A stretch of 64,000 bases of DNA, from positions 310,001 through 374,000 of the forward strand of contig NZ_PYAL01000002.1 of assembly GCF_004121055.1 (NCBI RefSeq), written 5' to 3'. Positions within the stretch are counted from its first letter, which is position 1. Every line of letters starts with the position of its first letter. Of the stretch, positions 53,853 through 63,297 are shown in pieces. The position numbers and the translations under genes were made by a program. The notes below the pieces were generated by a model, which saw only the letters and a list, made by a program, of their open reading frames with translations, ran no database searches and had not been told where the DNA came from. This DNA is from Achromobacter aloeverae. Lineage in GTDB: Bacteria; Pseudomonadota; Gammaproteobacteria; Burkholderiales; Burkholderiaceae_B.

Positions 53853-55550
53853 ATGTCTACCGTAATTGCCATCCTGGGTGGGGTCGGGCTTTTCCTGCTC
53901 GGCATGACCGTCATGACCGACGGATTGAAGGCGCTGGCGGGATCCGCCTTGCGCACGGTGCTCGGCAAGGCGGCGGCCACGCCGTGGTCGGGCGCGTTCT
54001 GGGGCGCGATGGTGACGTTGCTGGTCCAGTCTTCAAGCGCGGTGACCATGACGACGATAGGCCTGGTCAGCGCGGGCATCCTGCCTTTCTCCAAAGGGCT
54101 GGGCCTGGTGTTCGGCGCCAATGTCGGTACCACCGGCACGGCCTGGCTGATTGCGCTGGTCGGCGTGCGGGTGTCGTTGTCCGCGTACGCCTTGCCCATG
54201 ATCTTCATCGGGGCGCTGGCGAAGCTGCTTGGCAAGGGGCGTGTTTCCGCGGCCGGCGGCGCGTTCGCGGGCTTCGCCCTGGTGCTCTATGGCCTGACCA
54301 CGCTGCAACAGGGCATGGGCGGGCTGGCGCAGAGCCTGAATCCCACCGACCTGCCCGCGGTGCTGGGCATGCCGGGGGCCGGCTGGATGAGCGGAACGGG
54401 CGGCTTGCTGATGTTGATCATCGTGGGCCTGGCGATGACGGCGGTCATGCAGTCGTCGACCGCCTCCACCGCGGTCACCATTGCATCCTTCCATGCCGGC
54501 GCGATCAGCCTGGAGCAGGGGGCCGCGCTCATCATCGGGCAGAACATCGGCACGGCGACCAGTTCCGCCATGGCCGCCATCGGCGCCAGCGTGACCGCCA
54601 AGCGCCTGGCGCTGGCGTATGTGCTGTTCAAGGTCATCGCCGCGCTGATCGCGATTTTCTCTTTCCCCTTCGTGACGTCATGGATGACGCGCCTGCTGCC
54701 GTCCATCGACGGCACCACCCTGCTGGCCGGGTATCACACGGCGTTCAACGTAGTAGGGGTCGCGGTGCTGCTGCCCGCGACGCAATGGTTCACGCGCGTC
54801 GTCGAGCGCATCATGCCTACACGGGAAACGGCCCTGGAACGCGCGCTGGATCGCAGTGTGCTGGCCAATCCGGTGGTGGCCGTCGAAGCCGCGCGACGGG
54901 TGGTGGCGGATGTCCTGAAGACGATATCGGCCGCGGTCGCCGCCGCGCTTTCCACCAATACGGACCATCGCGGCGTGCCGGGGGCCGCAGCGGCAGCCGC
55001 CACGCTGGGAGAGGTCAGGGATTTCCTTTCTGAACTGCATGCGCCGGCCGCGTCGGAGACGGACGCGGACCGCTATCACCTGACGAGCACGCTGCATGCG
55101 CTGGATCACGCCACGCGCCTGGTGGAGAACCTGGCCGCAGGGCGCTTCGACCCGCCGCCCGGTCCGCCCGAAGGGAACTCCCCGCTGGATATCCATGCGA
55201 CGGCGCTTTGCGTCAAGGCCATGCAGGGAGCGCAGGAGGTCGGCGCCGCCGTCACCGCGCAAAGCGCGCTGAGCGGGCATACCGATCCCGTCGGATGGAG
55301 CGTATCGCCCGAGGTGGCGTCAGAGCTCGATGAAATGGCGAGCACGGCGCTCGAGCTGGACGCCGTGGGACGGGACCACCGCGCCGCCACGCTTGCCGCC
55401 GTGGCGCCGGGCACGATAAGCGCCGCCGAGGCCTTGCGGCGCATCGACAATGTGAAGCGATTGACCCGCATTGCGCATCATGCGTGGCGATCGTCGGCGC
55501 ACCTGGTCGGCCGGGCCGCGCTCGACGGGGGCGCCATCCCGGCCGAGTAG
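53853..55550 (+). CDS. Na/Pi cotransporter family protein
   Basis: A 565-aa protein. Residues ~1-320 hold two inverted Na/Pi-II-type repeats with QSSSAVTMTTIGLVSAG and QSSTASTAVTIASFHAG (the QSS motif in each), giving about eight helices. Residues ~340-560 form a PhoU-like cytoplasmic helical domain. Members import phosphate with sodium or efflux it. The frame begins at the ATG at 53853 after a 127-bp gap. Confidence 0.92.
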   Translation: MSTVIAILGGVGLFLLGMTVMTDGLKALAGSALRTVLGKAAATPWSGAFWGAMVTLLVQSSSAVTMTTIGLVSAGILPFSKGLGLVFGANVGTTGTAWLIALVGVRVSLSAYALPMIFIGALAKLLGKGRVSAAGGAFAGFALVLYGLTTLQQGMGGLAQSLNPTDLPAVLGMPGAGWMSGTGGLLMLIIVGLAMTAVMQSSTASTAVTIASFHAGAISLEQGAALIIGQNIGTATSSAMAAIGASVTAKRLALAYVLFKVIAALIAIFSFPFVTSWMTRLLPSIDGTTLLAGYHTAFNVVGVAVLLPATQWFTRVVERIMPTRETALERALDRSVLANPVVAVEAARRVVADVLKTISAAVAAALSTNTDHRGVPGAAAAAATLGEVRDFLSELHAPAASETDADRYHLTSTLHALDHATRLVENLAAGRFDPPPGPPEGNSPLDIHATALCVKAMQGAQEVGAAVTAQSALSGHTDPVGWSVSPEVASELDEMASTALELDAVGRDHRAATLAAVAPGTISAAEALRRIDNVKRLTRIAHHAWRSSAHLVGRAALDGGAIPAE

Positions 55551-55560
55551 GCCGGGGGGA

Positions 55561-57045
55561 TCAGGGCGCGCGGGTTGCCGCGGCCAGATCCGCGACGTGC
55601 ACCATCAGGTCGCGCACCCGGTGCAGGGTGGCGTACTGCTCCAGGACCGATTGCCATTGGGGCGACGACACCAGGTGGTCCCAGACCGCTTCCAGCAGCG
55701 CCGGATCCGCCGGCGTGTCCTCCGCCAGCCGGGTCGCGTAGGCCAGGCTGGCGGGCGCCGACAGCAGCTGCATCCGGCTGGCGGCGTTGAGCAGGCGCGG
55801 CGCGTCGTCGGCCGGCGCGTCGCAGCAATAGAGCACCGTGCCGTCCAGGCATGCGCCGTCGGTGGGCAAGGCCTGCAAGGCGGCGCCGCGCAGCATGACG
55901 ACGCCCTCGCGGCACGAGAACGGATAGCGCGCGCCGGCGTCCGCCCGCGCGAGCAGGCGCAGGCCGCGCAGCAGGCGAGGGTAGTCCGTGGTGGCGGCAT
56001 CCACCGATGACTTGGCTTCGGCAAGCAGGCAGACGTCCCAGACGGGCGCGCCGTCGCCATCGGCCGGCCCCCAACGGGATGGGCGGGCGTCTGGTGATGC
56101 GACGCCGGCCCGTTCGTCATTCATCGGCTCGCGATCCGGCTGTCCGTCGTCCTTGCCTGGCGCCCGCCGCAGCAGGGCCACATCCCATTCCGTCTTGGCG
56201 CGTTCCGCCTTGCCCGCGATCGCCGCCGGCACGCGCATCGAGGTGACGACCCGATAGGCCGCGGGGTCGCCCGCCGCGACGCTCAACCGCCGTGCCCACG
56301 CTTGCAGCGCTTGCGCGGCCAGGGCCTCGACGGCGGCCCCGCGCTGCTGCGTGCCGCGTCCCAGCGCCGCGGCCTGGGCGCTGCCTGAACGCGGACCGCG
56401 CCTGTCCCACAGCGCTTCGTACTCGCGAACGGAATCGTCGTCCGCCAGGTCGGCCAGGCGCCGCAGCCTGTCCAGGGCCGGGGCGTCCAGCAGTTTCCGC
56501 AAACCGCGTTCGACCAGGGCATTGTTCGCGGCTTCCGGCAGGGACAGGACCTGCCGCGCGGTGTCGGCCAGCGCCGGCCAGGCGGCCGCGGCGGCCTGGT
56601 CCTGCAGCCGCGACAGCCCGTCGCGCAGGGGGCCGGGCGGCAGGCGCTCCCGCTTGCCGGGATGCGCGATGGCGTTCACGGCCGACAGGAGGGCGCGCCG
56701 ATCCTGGTCCGCATGCGCCGACAGGGACGCATGTTCGCGCACCCGTGGCTTGCGGTGCCGCAGCACCATGGCTTGGAACGCAAAGTCGCCGCGGGCCGGG
56801 CGCATCGCGTCCTGGACCAGCCGCGCGAGCGCGTCGATGAAGGCTTCTTTCCGGCCTGCTCGCAGCGGCCGCCCCGCGACCAAGGCGGCGCGCGCCTGTT
56901 CGATGACCAGCGCCAGTTCGAGCGCCGGCGGATGGTCGCGTCGATGGGCGGCAGCCGGGACCGCGGGGATGCGATAGCGCCGGGCGACGGCATGGGGCAG
57001 GCCTTCGAGCGTGGCGGGGCCGGGCGTCGGGGTGTTTTGGGGCAT
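55561..57045 (-). CDS. Unrecognised protein with PD-(D/E)XK nuclease-like pattern
   Basis: A 494-aa arginine/alanine-rich protein that I do not recognise. E240 in RGAAVEALAAQALQAW, then D288 in KTEWDVALLRR, then E343-A-K345 in WDVCLLAEAKSS, are ordered like the core of PD-(D/E)XK nucleases (helix Glu, strand Asp, ExK). A low-complexity insert (~292-334) separates the two strands. The N-terminal 230 residues look helical. Start at 57045 is the best ATG; the frame runs further upstream through a repeat. It is convergent with the phosphate transporter gene. Confidence 0.75.
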   Translation of the reverse strand: MPQNTPTPGPATLEGLPHAVARRYRIPAVPAAAHRRDHPPALELALVIEQARAALVAGRPLRAGRKEAFIDALARLVQDAMRPARGDFAFQAMVLRHRKPRVREHASLSAHADQDRRALLSAVNAIAHPGKRERLPPGPLRDGLSRLQDQAAAAAWPALADTARQVLSLPEAANNALVERGLRKLLDAPALDRLRRLADLADDDSVREYEALWDRRGPRSGSAQAAALGRGTQQRGAAVEALAAQALQAWARRLSVAAGDPAAYRVVTSMRVPAAIAGKAERAKTEWDVALLRRAPGKDDGQPDREPMNDERAGVASPDARPSRWGPADGDGAPVWDVCLLAEAKSSVDAATTDYPRLLRGLRLLARADAGARYPFSCREGVVMLRGAALQALPTDGACLDGTVLYCCDAPADDAPRLLNAASRMQLLSAPASLAYATRLAEDTPADPALLEAVWDHLVSSPQWQSVLEQYATLHRVRDLMVHVADLAAATRAP

Positions 57046-57140
57046 GGACACATCACGGTTGCGATGCGCCGGGTCGGCGGACGGGGCGGCGAGTGCCGGC
57101 GCGCAGGGTGTCGAGGGAGTATACCGATCAACCCGCGGAC

Positions 57141-57215
57141 CCAACGCAAAGGCCCACCAAGGGCCGCGCAAGGCTCCAGCGCAAGGACCCAGCGCAAGGA
57201 CCCATTGCAGGGCCC
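57141..57215. repeat. Degenerate 13-bp tandem repeat
   Basis: CCAGCGCAAGGAC occurs twice exactly in tandem (57176-57188 and 57189-57201), flanked by decayed copies such as CCAACGCAAAGGC at 57141 and CCATTGCAGGGCC at 57202. It lies in the 274-bp gap between the unrecognised gene and yggS. No function is evident. Confidence 0.6.
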
Positions 57216-57319
57216 CCGCCATGCCTCCCCCGGCACGTCCGTGCCCGGGTGATACTCTTATGCCCGTGGCGCCGGCCCTTTCCGCGCGCCACCGGCTTTT
57301 CAGCATCGAGGCGCGATCC

Positions 57320-58135
57320 GTGAACACCGCTATGCCATTGGACACCCCCACGTTGCACGACCAGCATGGCCGTTGGCCACAGGCCGAAAACGTGGAGGAC
57401 TTCCGCCGTAATCTCGCGGCGGTGCGGGCGCGCATCGCCGCTGCATGCGAGCGCGTCGGCCGCGACGCCGCGGGCGTGCGGCTGCTGCCGGTCAGCAAGA
57501 CCAAGCCCGAGGCGACGCTGCGGCTGGCCTACGCGGCCGGATGCCGCGATTTCGGCGAGAACAAGCCGCAGGAGGCCTACGGCAAATGGGAAGCCATGAC
57601 GGACCTGGCCGACCTGCGCTGGTCGGTGATCGGCCACTTGCAGACCAACAAGGCCAAGCTGGTAGCGCGCTTCGCCGCCGAGTTCCAGGCGCTGGACAGC
57701 CTGCGCGTCGCGCAAGCGCTGGATCGGCGCCTGCAGGCCGAAGGCCGGGGCCTGGACGTGTTCGTGCAGGTCAATACGTCGATGGAAGCGAGCAAGTACG
57801 GCCTGCCGCCGGATGAGGTGGCCGCGTTCCTGCGCGCCTTGCCCGCGTTTTCGTCGCTGCGCGTGCGCGGCTTCATGACGCTGGCGGTGCTGTCGGCGCA
57901 GGCCGCGCAAGTGCGGCAGTGCTTCGTGCGCCTGCGCGAATTGCGCGACCGCCTGCGCCAGGAGACGCCCGGCGGGATGTCGCTGGACGAGCTGTCCATG
58001 GGCATGTCCGGCGACTATGAGATCGCCATCGAGGAGGGCGCCACGGTGGTGCGCGTGGGCCAGGCGATTTTCGGCGCGCGCGCCACGTCCAATGATTACT
58101 ACTGGCCTTCGGCCCCCGAAGGAGAGGCACGTTGA
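57320..58135 (+). CDS. yggS: YggS-family PLP homeostasis protein
   Basis: A 271-aa PLP-binding protein (PLPBP family) from the GTG at 57320 (GAGGCG upstream); an ATG at 57332 is the alternative. [19 protein letters not shown] contains the PLP Lys, [12 protein letters not shown] and [11 protein letters not shown] are the signature segments, and [20 protein letters not shown] binds the phosphate. The protein carries and delivers PLP without known catalysis. The stop overlaps the pdxY start (TGATG). Confidence 0.95.
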   Translation: MNTAMPLDTPTLHDQHGRWPQAENVEDFRRNLAAVRARIAAACERVGRDAAGVRLLPVSKTKPEATLRLAYAAGCRDFGENKPQEAYGKWEAMTDLADLRWSVIGHLQTNKAKLVARFAAEFQALDSLRVAQALDRRLQAEGRGLDVFVQVNTSMEASKYGLPPDEVAAFLRALPAFSSLRVRGFMTLAVLSAQAAQVRQCFVRLRELRDRLRQETPGGMSLDELSMGMSGDYEIAIEEGATVVRVGQAIFGARATSNDYYWPSAPEGEAR

Positions 58136-59004
58136 TGGGCGCCTTCGATCCCACCGTGGGCGCGGCATCGACGCCCTTGCTGCCCTTGTCCATCGACGTG
58201 GTGTCGGTCCAGTCGCAGGTCGTCTATGGCCGGGTGGGCAACAACGTGGCCTTGCCGGCGCTGGATGCGCTGGGACTGACCGTCGCCGCCGTGCCGACGG
58301 TGGCGTTCAGCAACACGCCCCATTATCCGAGCATCCATGGCGGCCCGATTCCTCAGGAATGGTTCGAAGGCTATTTGCGGGACCTGTACGCGCGGCAGGC
58401 GTTGGGACATCTGAAGGGCATCCTGGCTGGATACATGGGCAGCGCGGAGCAGGTGCGGGCGCTGGGCGAGTGGACAGCGCGGGTGGTCGAGGCCAAACCT
58501 GATGTGCGGGTCGTGATCGATCCCGTGATCGGCGACTATGACAGCGGCGAGTATGTCAGCCCGGGCATGGTCGACGCCTACCGCCGGCACCTGCTGTCAT
58601 GGGCCGACGGGATGACGCCCAATGGGTTCGAGCTGGAACGGCTGACGGGCTTGCCGGTGACGGATATCGCCAGCGTCGTTGCCGCGGCCAGGACCCTGCT
58701 GACGGGGCGTACGCAGTGGGTGACGGTGACCAGCGCCGCGCCCCACACCTGGGCGGCCGGCGAAATGCGGGTCGTGGTGGTCACCCGCGATCGCTACGAG
58801 GTGCTGGCGCATCCCCGTATCGATGCCACGCCCAAAGGCACCGGCGACCTGTTCAGCGCGGTGGTCACGGGCCGGCTGGTGATGGGCGCGTCGGTCTTCG
58901 AGGCGGTCGCGGCGGCGTGCAGCCAGGTGGTCGCGGCATTGCGGTTGACGTTCGAGGCGCGCAGCGCGGAACTGCTGCTGCCTCGCGGGTCCGTTGCGGC
59001 GTAA
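58135..59004 (+). CDS. pdxY: Pyridoxal kinase
   Basis: A 289-aa ribokinase-family kinase that phosphorylates pyridoxal to [20 protein letters not shown] and [19 protein letters not shown] are the PdxY/PdxK substrate-site motifs. [12 protein letters not shown] and [14 protein letters not shown] (GTGD catalytic Asp) complete the active site. AAGGAGAGG lies upstream. It overlaps yggS, so PLP synthesis and PLP handling are produced together. Confidence 0.95.
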   Translation: MGAFDPTVGAASTPLLPLSIDVVSVQSQVVYGRVGNNVALPALDALGLTVAAVPTVAFSNTPHYPSIHGGPIPQEWFEGYLRDLYARQALGHLKGILAGYMGSAEQVRALGEWTARVVEAKPDVRVVIDPVIGDYDSGEYVSPGMVDAYRRHLLSWADGMTPNGFELERLTGLPVTDIASVVAAARTLLTGRTQWVTVTSAAPHTWAAGEMRVVVVTRDRYEVLAHPRIDATPKGTGDLFSAVVTGRLVMGASVFEAVAAACSQVVAALRLTFEARSAELLLPRGSVAA

Positions 59005-59082
59005 GATCCCGGGCGTTGCGCCGCCGCCGCGCAGCGTTCTTTCCCGGGAGACGGCAGGACGGGCCCTCTTGGGTCTTTTCCA

Positions 59083-59140
59083 AGCCTTTTTCCGAGCCTT
59101 TTTCCGAGTTTTTTTTGAGCCTTCTGGAGCCTTTTGGAGC
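59083..59140 (+). repeat. T-rich degenerate tandem repeat before the GST gene
   Basis: Units starting AGCC or AGTT and rich in T repeat head to tail: AGCCTTTTTCCG (59083), AGCCTTTTTCCG (59095), AGTTTTTTTTG (59107), AGCCTTCTGG (59118), AGCCTTTTGG (59128). The array ends 11 bp before the GST ATG, with the last GGAG serving as its probable ribosome site. Slippage in the T-runs could change spacing. Confidence 0.6.
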
Positions 59141-59151
59141 ATACGCGAGCG

Positions 59152-59787
59152 ATGAAATTCGAGCTGATAGGCATGCTGGACTCCCCCTTCGTCAGACGGG
59201 TCGCCATTTCGATGCAGATCATGGGCGTGCCCTACGTCCACCGTGCGATCTCGGTATTTCGCGGATACGACACCTTCAGGGCCATCAACCCCGTGGTGAA
59301 GGCGCCCACGCTGGTGACGGAGGACGGGCAGGTGCTGACGGACTCGACGCTGATCCTGCAATACCTGGAAGCGCTGGTTCCCGAGGACCGGCGCCTGGTT
59401 CCGGAAGACGCCGGCGCGCGCCTGTCCGTGCTGCGCTTGACGGGGCTGGCACTGGTGGCCAGCGAAAAGGCCGTGCAGATCGCCTATGAACGCTTTCTAC
59501 GCCCCGAGGAGAAGCGGCACCAGCCCTGGGTGGATCGCGTCGAGCAGCAGCTGAGGGCGGCATTCGACGAAATCGAAAACGACTTGCGCGCCTCGCCCCT
59601 GGTGTGGGCGACGGAGGCGGACGTGGCGCCCGTGGAGCTGGATGGCATCAGCGTCGCCGTGGCATGGTATTTCACGCAGCGCATGCTGCCGGGGCTGATC
59701 GACGCCGCCGATTATCCGTTGCAGGCTGCCTGGTCGGCGCTGGCCGAAGAACAGGCGCCTTTCAAGGCCGCGCCTTACACGCCCTGA
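59152..59787 (+). CDS. Glutathione S-transferase family protein
   Basis: A 211-aa GST. MKFELIGMLDSPFVRRVAIS carries the N-terminal Ser at the active-site position, KAPTLVTEDGQVLTDSTLIL has the cis-Pro and the glutathione-contact segment, and the C-terminal helical domain is complete (ISVAVAWYFTQRM). The ATG at 59152 is preferred over a GTG/ATG-like codon 18 bp upstream inside the repeat. Substrate unknown. Confidence 0.9.
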   Translation: MKFELIGMLDSPFVRRVAISMQIMGVPYVHRAISVFRGYDTFRAINPVVKAPTLVTEDGQVLTDSTLILQYLEALVPEDRRLVPEDAGARLSVLRLTGLALVASEKAVQIAYERFLRPEEKRHQPWVDRVEQQLRAAFDEIENDLRASPLVWATEADVAPVELDGISVAVAWYFTQRMLPGLIDAADYPLQAAWSALAEEQAPFKAAPYTP

Positions 59788-59864
59788 ACGCCCCAGCCGT
59801 CCGGGCATTCCACGCCGCATAGCCCGGCGCCCTCATGGGCCGGCCCGCGATGCCGCCGGCCCGA

Positions 59865-60614
59865 TCAAATATTGTCGATGGCCTGGTCGCGCGCCAAGGC
59901 CTGGATCACCTTGGCCAGGACCGCGACATGCCGGTCCCAGGCCGCCTGCATGCGTCCGATCGGCCCCACGACGGAGAGGGCATACCATTTACCCGCCATG
60001 GAAAAAGGCGCGGCGATGGCCGCCAGGTCGGGCACGCTTTCCGAGACGTTGGCCGACCATCCGCGTTCGCGCGACAACGCCAGGTCCTTGAGCAAGGCCT
60101 TCCGGCTGGTCAGCGTATGGCGGGTGAGCGCCTTCATGTCCAGCTTGGCGAGAATTTCTTCCAGTTCTTCCCCGTCCAGGGCGGACAGCAGGGCCTTGCC
60201 CAGCGAGTTCGAGTGCAGGCCGCGCGCCTCCCCGGCCTGCGCCGTATAGCGGATGGCCTGCAGCGAGTGGGCGCAATCCAGGTAGATCACCTGCAACTCC
60301 TCGCGCGTTCCCAGCACCGCCGTTTCCCCGCTTTCATCGCGCAGGCGCGCCAGGTAAGGGCGCAGGATATCGAGGACGGGATCTTGCGCGTCGATGGCCC
60401 CGCATATCCCCATCAGCTTCTTGGTCGGATAGTAGGTGCGCTTGCGGGTCTGGTACAGATAGCCGCGCGCAACCAGCGTGCGGACCAGCGCCAGCGTGCT
60501 CGACATGGGGGCCGCCAGCGCCTGCGAGAGTTCGGTGAGGGACAGGGCTTCGCCCTGGTTCGCGTAGCACTCGAATAAATCGAGGGTGCGGGCGACGAGT
60601 TTCACTTCCGACAT
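59865..60614 (-). CDS. IclR-family transcriptional regulator
   Basis: A 249-aa IclR protein. The winged HTH (LSLTELSQALAAPMSSTLAL) and the effector domain with NSLGKALLSALDGEELEEIL and GWSANVSESVPDLAAIAAPF are complete. The start at 60614 gives MSEVKLVARTLDLFECY; a second ATG lies 27 bp upstream. It is divergent from an acyl-CoA dehydrogenase gene, its likely target. Confidence 0.93.
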   Translation of the reverse strand: MSEVKLVARTLDLFECYANQGEALSLTELSQALAAPMSSTLALVRTLVARGYLYQTRKRTYYPTKKLMGICGAIDAQDPVLDILRPYLARLRDESGETAVLGTREELQVIYLDCAHSLQAIRYTAQAGEARGLHSNSLGKALLSALDGEELEEILAKLDMKALTRHTLTSRKALLKDLALSRERGWSANVSESVPDLAAIAAPFSMAGKWYALSVVGPIGRMQAAWDRHVAVLAKVIQALARDQAIDNI

Positions 60615-60929
60615 GATCCGATCCTGAAGATGGGCAGGCAAGCAGCGCCGCCGCGCCGGGCTGGCGTCGCCGCAGGCAGGATATCAGCCTTGCCGCCGCA
60701 GACCGGAAGTTTATAGAAATCCAGGAAATTCACCAGCATGAATAGTTATTCACACAAGAGAATTTCATATGATATATTTTTTGCGCCGGAAGCTGGACGA
60801 CGACGTGGATGCCGCGCCTCGAAGCGTGGCCGGAAAAATCACCGCCAGGCGCGGCGACTCGGCCATCGCTGGAAACGCGTTCGCAAGGGCGTGAATTTTT
60901 CTTGAACCCCCAATCAGCAGGATGCAGCA
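60615..60929. promoter_or_regulatory. Divergent IclR/acyl-CoA dehydrogenase promoter region
   Basis: A 315-bp gap with an AT-rich core (about 60710-60785). The palindrome GAATA-GT-TATTC at 60740-60751 is a candidate IclR operator. TATGATATATTTTTT nearby may contain a -10. The part nearest the dehydrogenase gene is GC-rich and holds nothing recognised. Confidence 0.4.
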
Positions 60930-62093
60930 ATGGATTTCCGTCTGAGTGACGAGCAAGAGCAGATCAAGGCAGCCATCGAACGCTTGTGCGAGCCTTTCGA
61001 TGATGATTACTGGTTCAAGCGGGACAAGGAAGGCGGCTTTCCCTTCGATTTCCACCAGGCCCTGGCCCAGGCCGGCTGGCTGGGCATCGCCATGCCGCAG
61101 GAATACGGCGGCGCCGGCCTGGGCATCAGCGAAGCGGCATTGATGATGCATACGATCGCCGCGACCGGCGCCGGCCTGTCCGGCGCTTCCGCCGTGCACA
61201 TGAACATCTTCGGCCTGCATCCGGTCGTCGTGTTCGGAACGGACGCGCAGAAGCAAAGGTGGTTGCCGTCGCTGATCGCGGGCAAGGACAAGGCGTGCTT
61301 CGGCGTCACCGAGCCGAACACGGGCTTGAATACCTTGAAGCTGAAGACGCGGGCCGTGCGCCAGGGCGACCACTACGTGGTTACCGGGCAGAAGGTCTGG
61401 ATCTCCACCGCGCAGGTGGCCAACAAGATCCTCTTGCTGGCGCGCACCAAGCCCATCGAGGAGTGCCAGGGCAACGAAGGGCTCAGCCTGTTCTATACCG
61501 ACCTCGATCGCAACGCCGTGGAGGTCCACGAAATCGAGAAGATGGGCCGCAAGTGCGTCGATTCGAACCAGCTCTTCATCGACAACCTGCGGATTCCCGT
61601 CGAGGACCGCATCGGCGAGGAGGGCAGGGGGTTCAGCTATATCCTGCATGGCCTGAATCCGGAGCGCATCCTGATCGCCGCGGAAGCCGTCGGCCTGGGC
61701 CGGGCCGCCTTGCGGCGCGCCGCCAAGTATGCCAACGAGCGCGAGGTATTCGACCGTCCGATCGGCAAGAACCAGGGCATCCAGCATCCGCTCGCACGAT
61801 CCTGGATGGAACTGGAGGCCGCGCACCTCATGGTGCAGAAGGCGGCATGGCTATACGACCAGAAGCAGCCTTGCGGCGCGGAGGCCAATAGCGCCAAGTT
61901 CCTCGGCGCCGAGGCGTGCTACGCCGCGTGCGAGAACGCCATCTTCACGCATGGCGGCATGGGCTACGCGAAGGAATACCATGTGGAGCGCTACCTGCGC
62001 GAGGCGTGGATCCCGCGCCTTGCACCGGTGAGCCCGCAGATGATCATGAGCTTCATCGCGGAGAAGGCGCTGGGCCTGCCGAAGTCGTACTAG
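60930..62093 (+). CDS. Acyl-CoA dehydrogenase
   Basis: A 387-aa FAD-dependent acyl-CoA dehydrogenase. CFGVTEPNTGLNTLKLKTRA is the FAD/acyl-CoA binding middle domain, VFDRPIGKNQGIQHPLARSW is the C-terminal helix motif, and HGGMGYAKEYHVERYLREAW contains the conserved GxGY-ExxxERxxRD. The catalytic Glu position cannot be assigned confidently. The divergent IclR gene probably regulates it. Substrate chain type unknown. Confidence 0.93.
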   Translation: MDFRLSDEQEQIKAAIERLCEPFDDDYWFKRDKEGGFPFDFHQALAQAGWLGIAMPQEYGGAGLGISEAALMMHTIAATGAGLSGASAVHMNIFGLHPVVVFGTDAQKQRWLPSLIAGKDKACFGVTEPNTGLNTLKLKTRAVRQGDHYVVTGQKVWISTAQVANKILLLARTKPIEECQGNEGLSLFYTDLDRNAVEVHEIEKMGRKCVDSNQLFIDNLRIPVEDRIGEEGRGFSYILHGLNPERILIAAEAVGLGRAALRRAAKYANEREVFDRPIGKNQGIQHPLARSWMELEAAHLMVQKAAWLYDQKQPCGAEANSAKFLGAEACYAACENAIFTHGGMGYAKEYHVERYLREAWIPRLAPVSPQMIMSFIAEKALGLPKSY

Positions 62094-62100
62094 CCAGGCC

Positions 62101-63000
62101 TCACGCTGTCGCCAGGCGCAGGTTGCGCAGGTCGGCCAGCAGCCCGGGGCCGGTCGGGTGCCAGCCGAGGGTGGCCTGCGTCCAGGCGCTGGATGCAGGC
62201 AGGTCCATGCCCGCGAACATCGACATCCAGCCGAAGTGCTCCACCGCCGCTTGCGGCGCGATCGACGCCGTGGGCACGCCCAGCACGCGCCCGATGACCT
62301 CCGCGATGTCGCGCAAGGGCACGCCTTCCTCGGCGACGGCGTGATAGCGGGCATTGGGCTGCTGGCGTTCGATGGCGAGACGGTAGAGGCGGGCAACGTC
62401 CAGTACATGGGCGGCCGCATAGCGGTTCAGGCCTTCGCCGATATACGCGGAAACGCCTTTATCCCGCGCGATGGAAACGGCGTAGGTGAGCAGGCCCTGC
62501 CTGGTGGTGTCGTGTACCTGGGGCAGGCGCATGATGGAGACATTGACGCCGTCCTCGGCCAGCGCCGCGCCGGTCAGTTCGGACAGCTTGCGCGGATTCG
62601 GATTGCCGGCGTCGAAGACGTCCTCCTTCGCCAGGAGGCCGGGCGCGGGGCTCCCCATGCCGGTGCCGGAGGTGATGACGATGGGGCGGGCCGTGCCGCG
62701 CAGCGCGCTACCCAGCGCCTCGATGGCGCGCTTGTCCTTTTCGCAGTTCGCCGCGAAATTCGAGAAGTCATGGTCGAAGGCGCAGTGGATGACGCCGTCG
62801 GCCTGCCCGGCGCCGCGGCGCAGGCTGTCCAGGTCCTCCAGGTCGCCGCGGTGCGGCTGGGCGCCGGCGGCTTCGAGCGCCTGCGCGCCGGTGTCGGATC
62901 GCGTCAGCCCCAATACTTCATGACCATGGTCGATGAGTTCCTTGACGACGGCGGTCCCGATGAAACCCGTGGCGCCGGTAACGAAGACACGCATGTTCAA
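62101..63000 (-). CDS. NAD(P)-dependent epimerase/dehydratase-like SDR
   Basis: A 299-aa extended SDR. MRVFVTGATGFIGTAVVKEL has the intact GATGFIG loop. GLTRSDTGAQALEAAGAQPHRGDLEDLDSL follows as in NAD(P)-binding epimerases of the YwnB-unlike group, and YAAAHVLDVARLYRLAIE is the C-terminal segment. It is the intact counterpart of the truncated gene at 6485 (same HRGD/RGDL region). It ends 7 bp after the acyl-CoA dehydrogenase stop, convergent. Confidence 0.88.
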   Translation of the reverse strand: MNMRVFVTGATGFIGTAVVKELIDHGHEVLGLTRSDTGAQALEAAGAQPHRGDLEDLDSLRRGAGQADGVIHCAFDHDFSNFAANCEKDKRAIEALGSALRGTARPIVITSGTGMGSPAPGLLAKEDVFDAGNPNPRKLSELTGAALAEDGVNVSIMRLPQVHDTTRQGLLTYAVSIARDKGVSAYIGEGLNRYAAAHVLDVARLYRLAIERQQPNARYHAVAEEGVPLRDIAEVIGRVLGVPTASIAPQAAVEHFGWMSMFAGMDLPASSAWTQATLGWHPTGPGLLADLRNLRLATA

Positions 63001-63297
63001 TTCTCCTGGTTGCGATGCGGATGGCGTTATGCGTTATGGAGGAAGCTACTTTGGACGCAGCCGCGGGCGGAGAAAAGTAGTGACGTTATACAGGTATAGG
63101 CACTAACAGGATGACAGGCACGGAGTGATGAGCCCGGGGGCCTGGGCCGGAGCAGGGCGCGGCCACGCGGCTCGCCCGGTCGCCTCTGCCGCCATCGGCC
63201 GCCGTGGTGCCGGTACGGTGGGTGTTGCCTGCGGAACGAAGATTGCTGGTGGTCCGGGGCCGGAATCGCCCCGCGCATCCTCGGAAGGTCATTCGCC

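Noticed and set aside
59005-59140. T-rich tract as an intrinsic terminator for pdxY
   Set aside because: There is no GC-rich hairpin immediately before the T-runs; the repeat organisation explains the tract better.
63001-63297. Possible magnesium or manganese riboswitch before the MgtC-family gene
   Set aside because: I looked for M-box and yybP-ykoY conserved segments and saw none; GC-rich sequence forms hairpins by chance.
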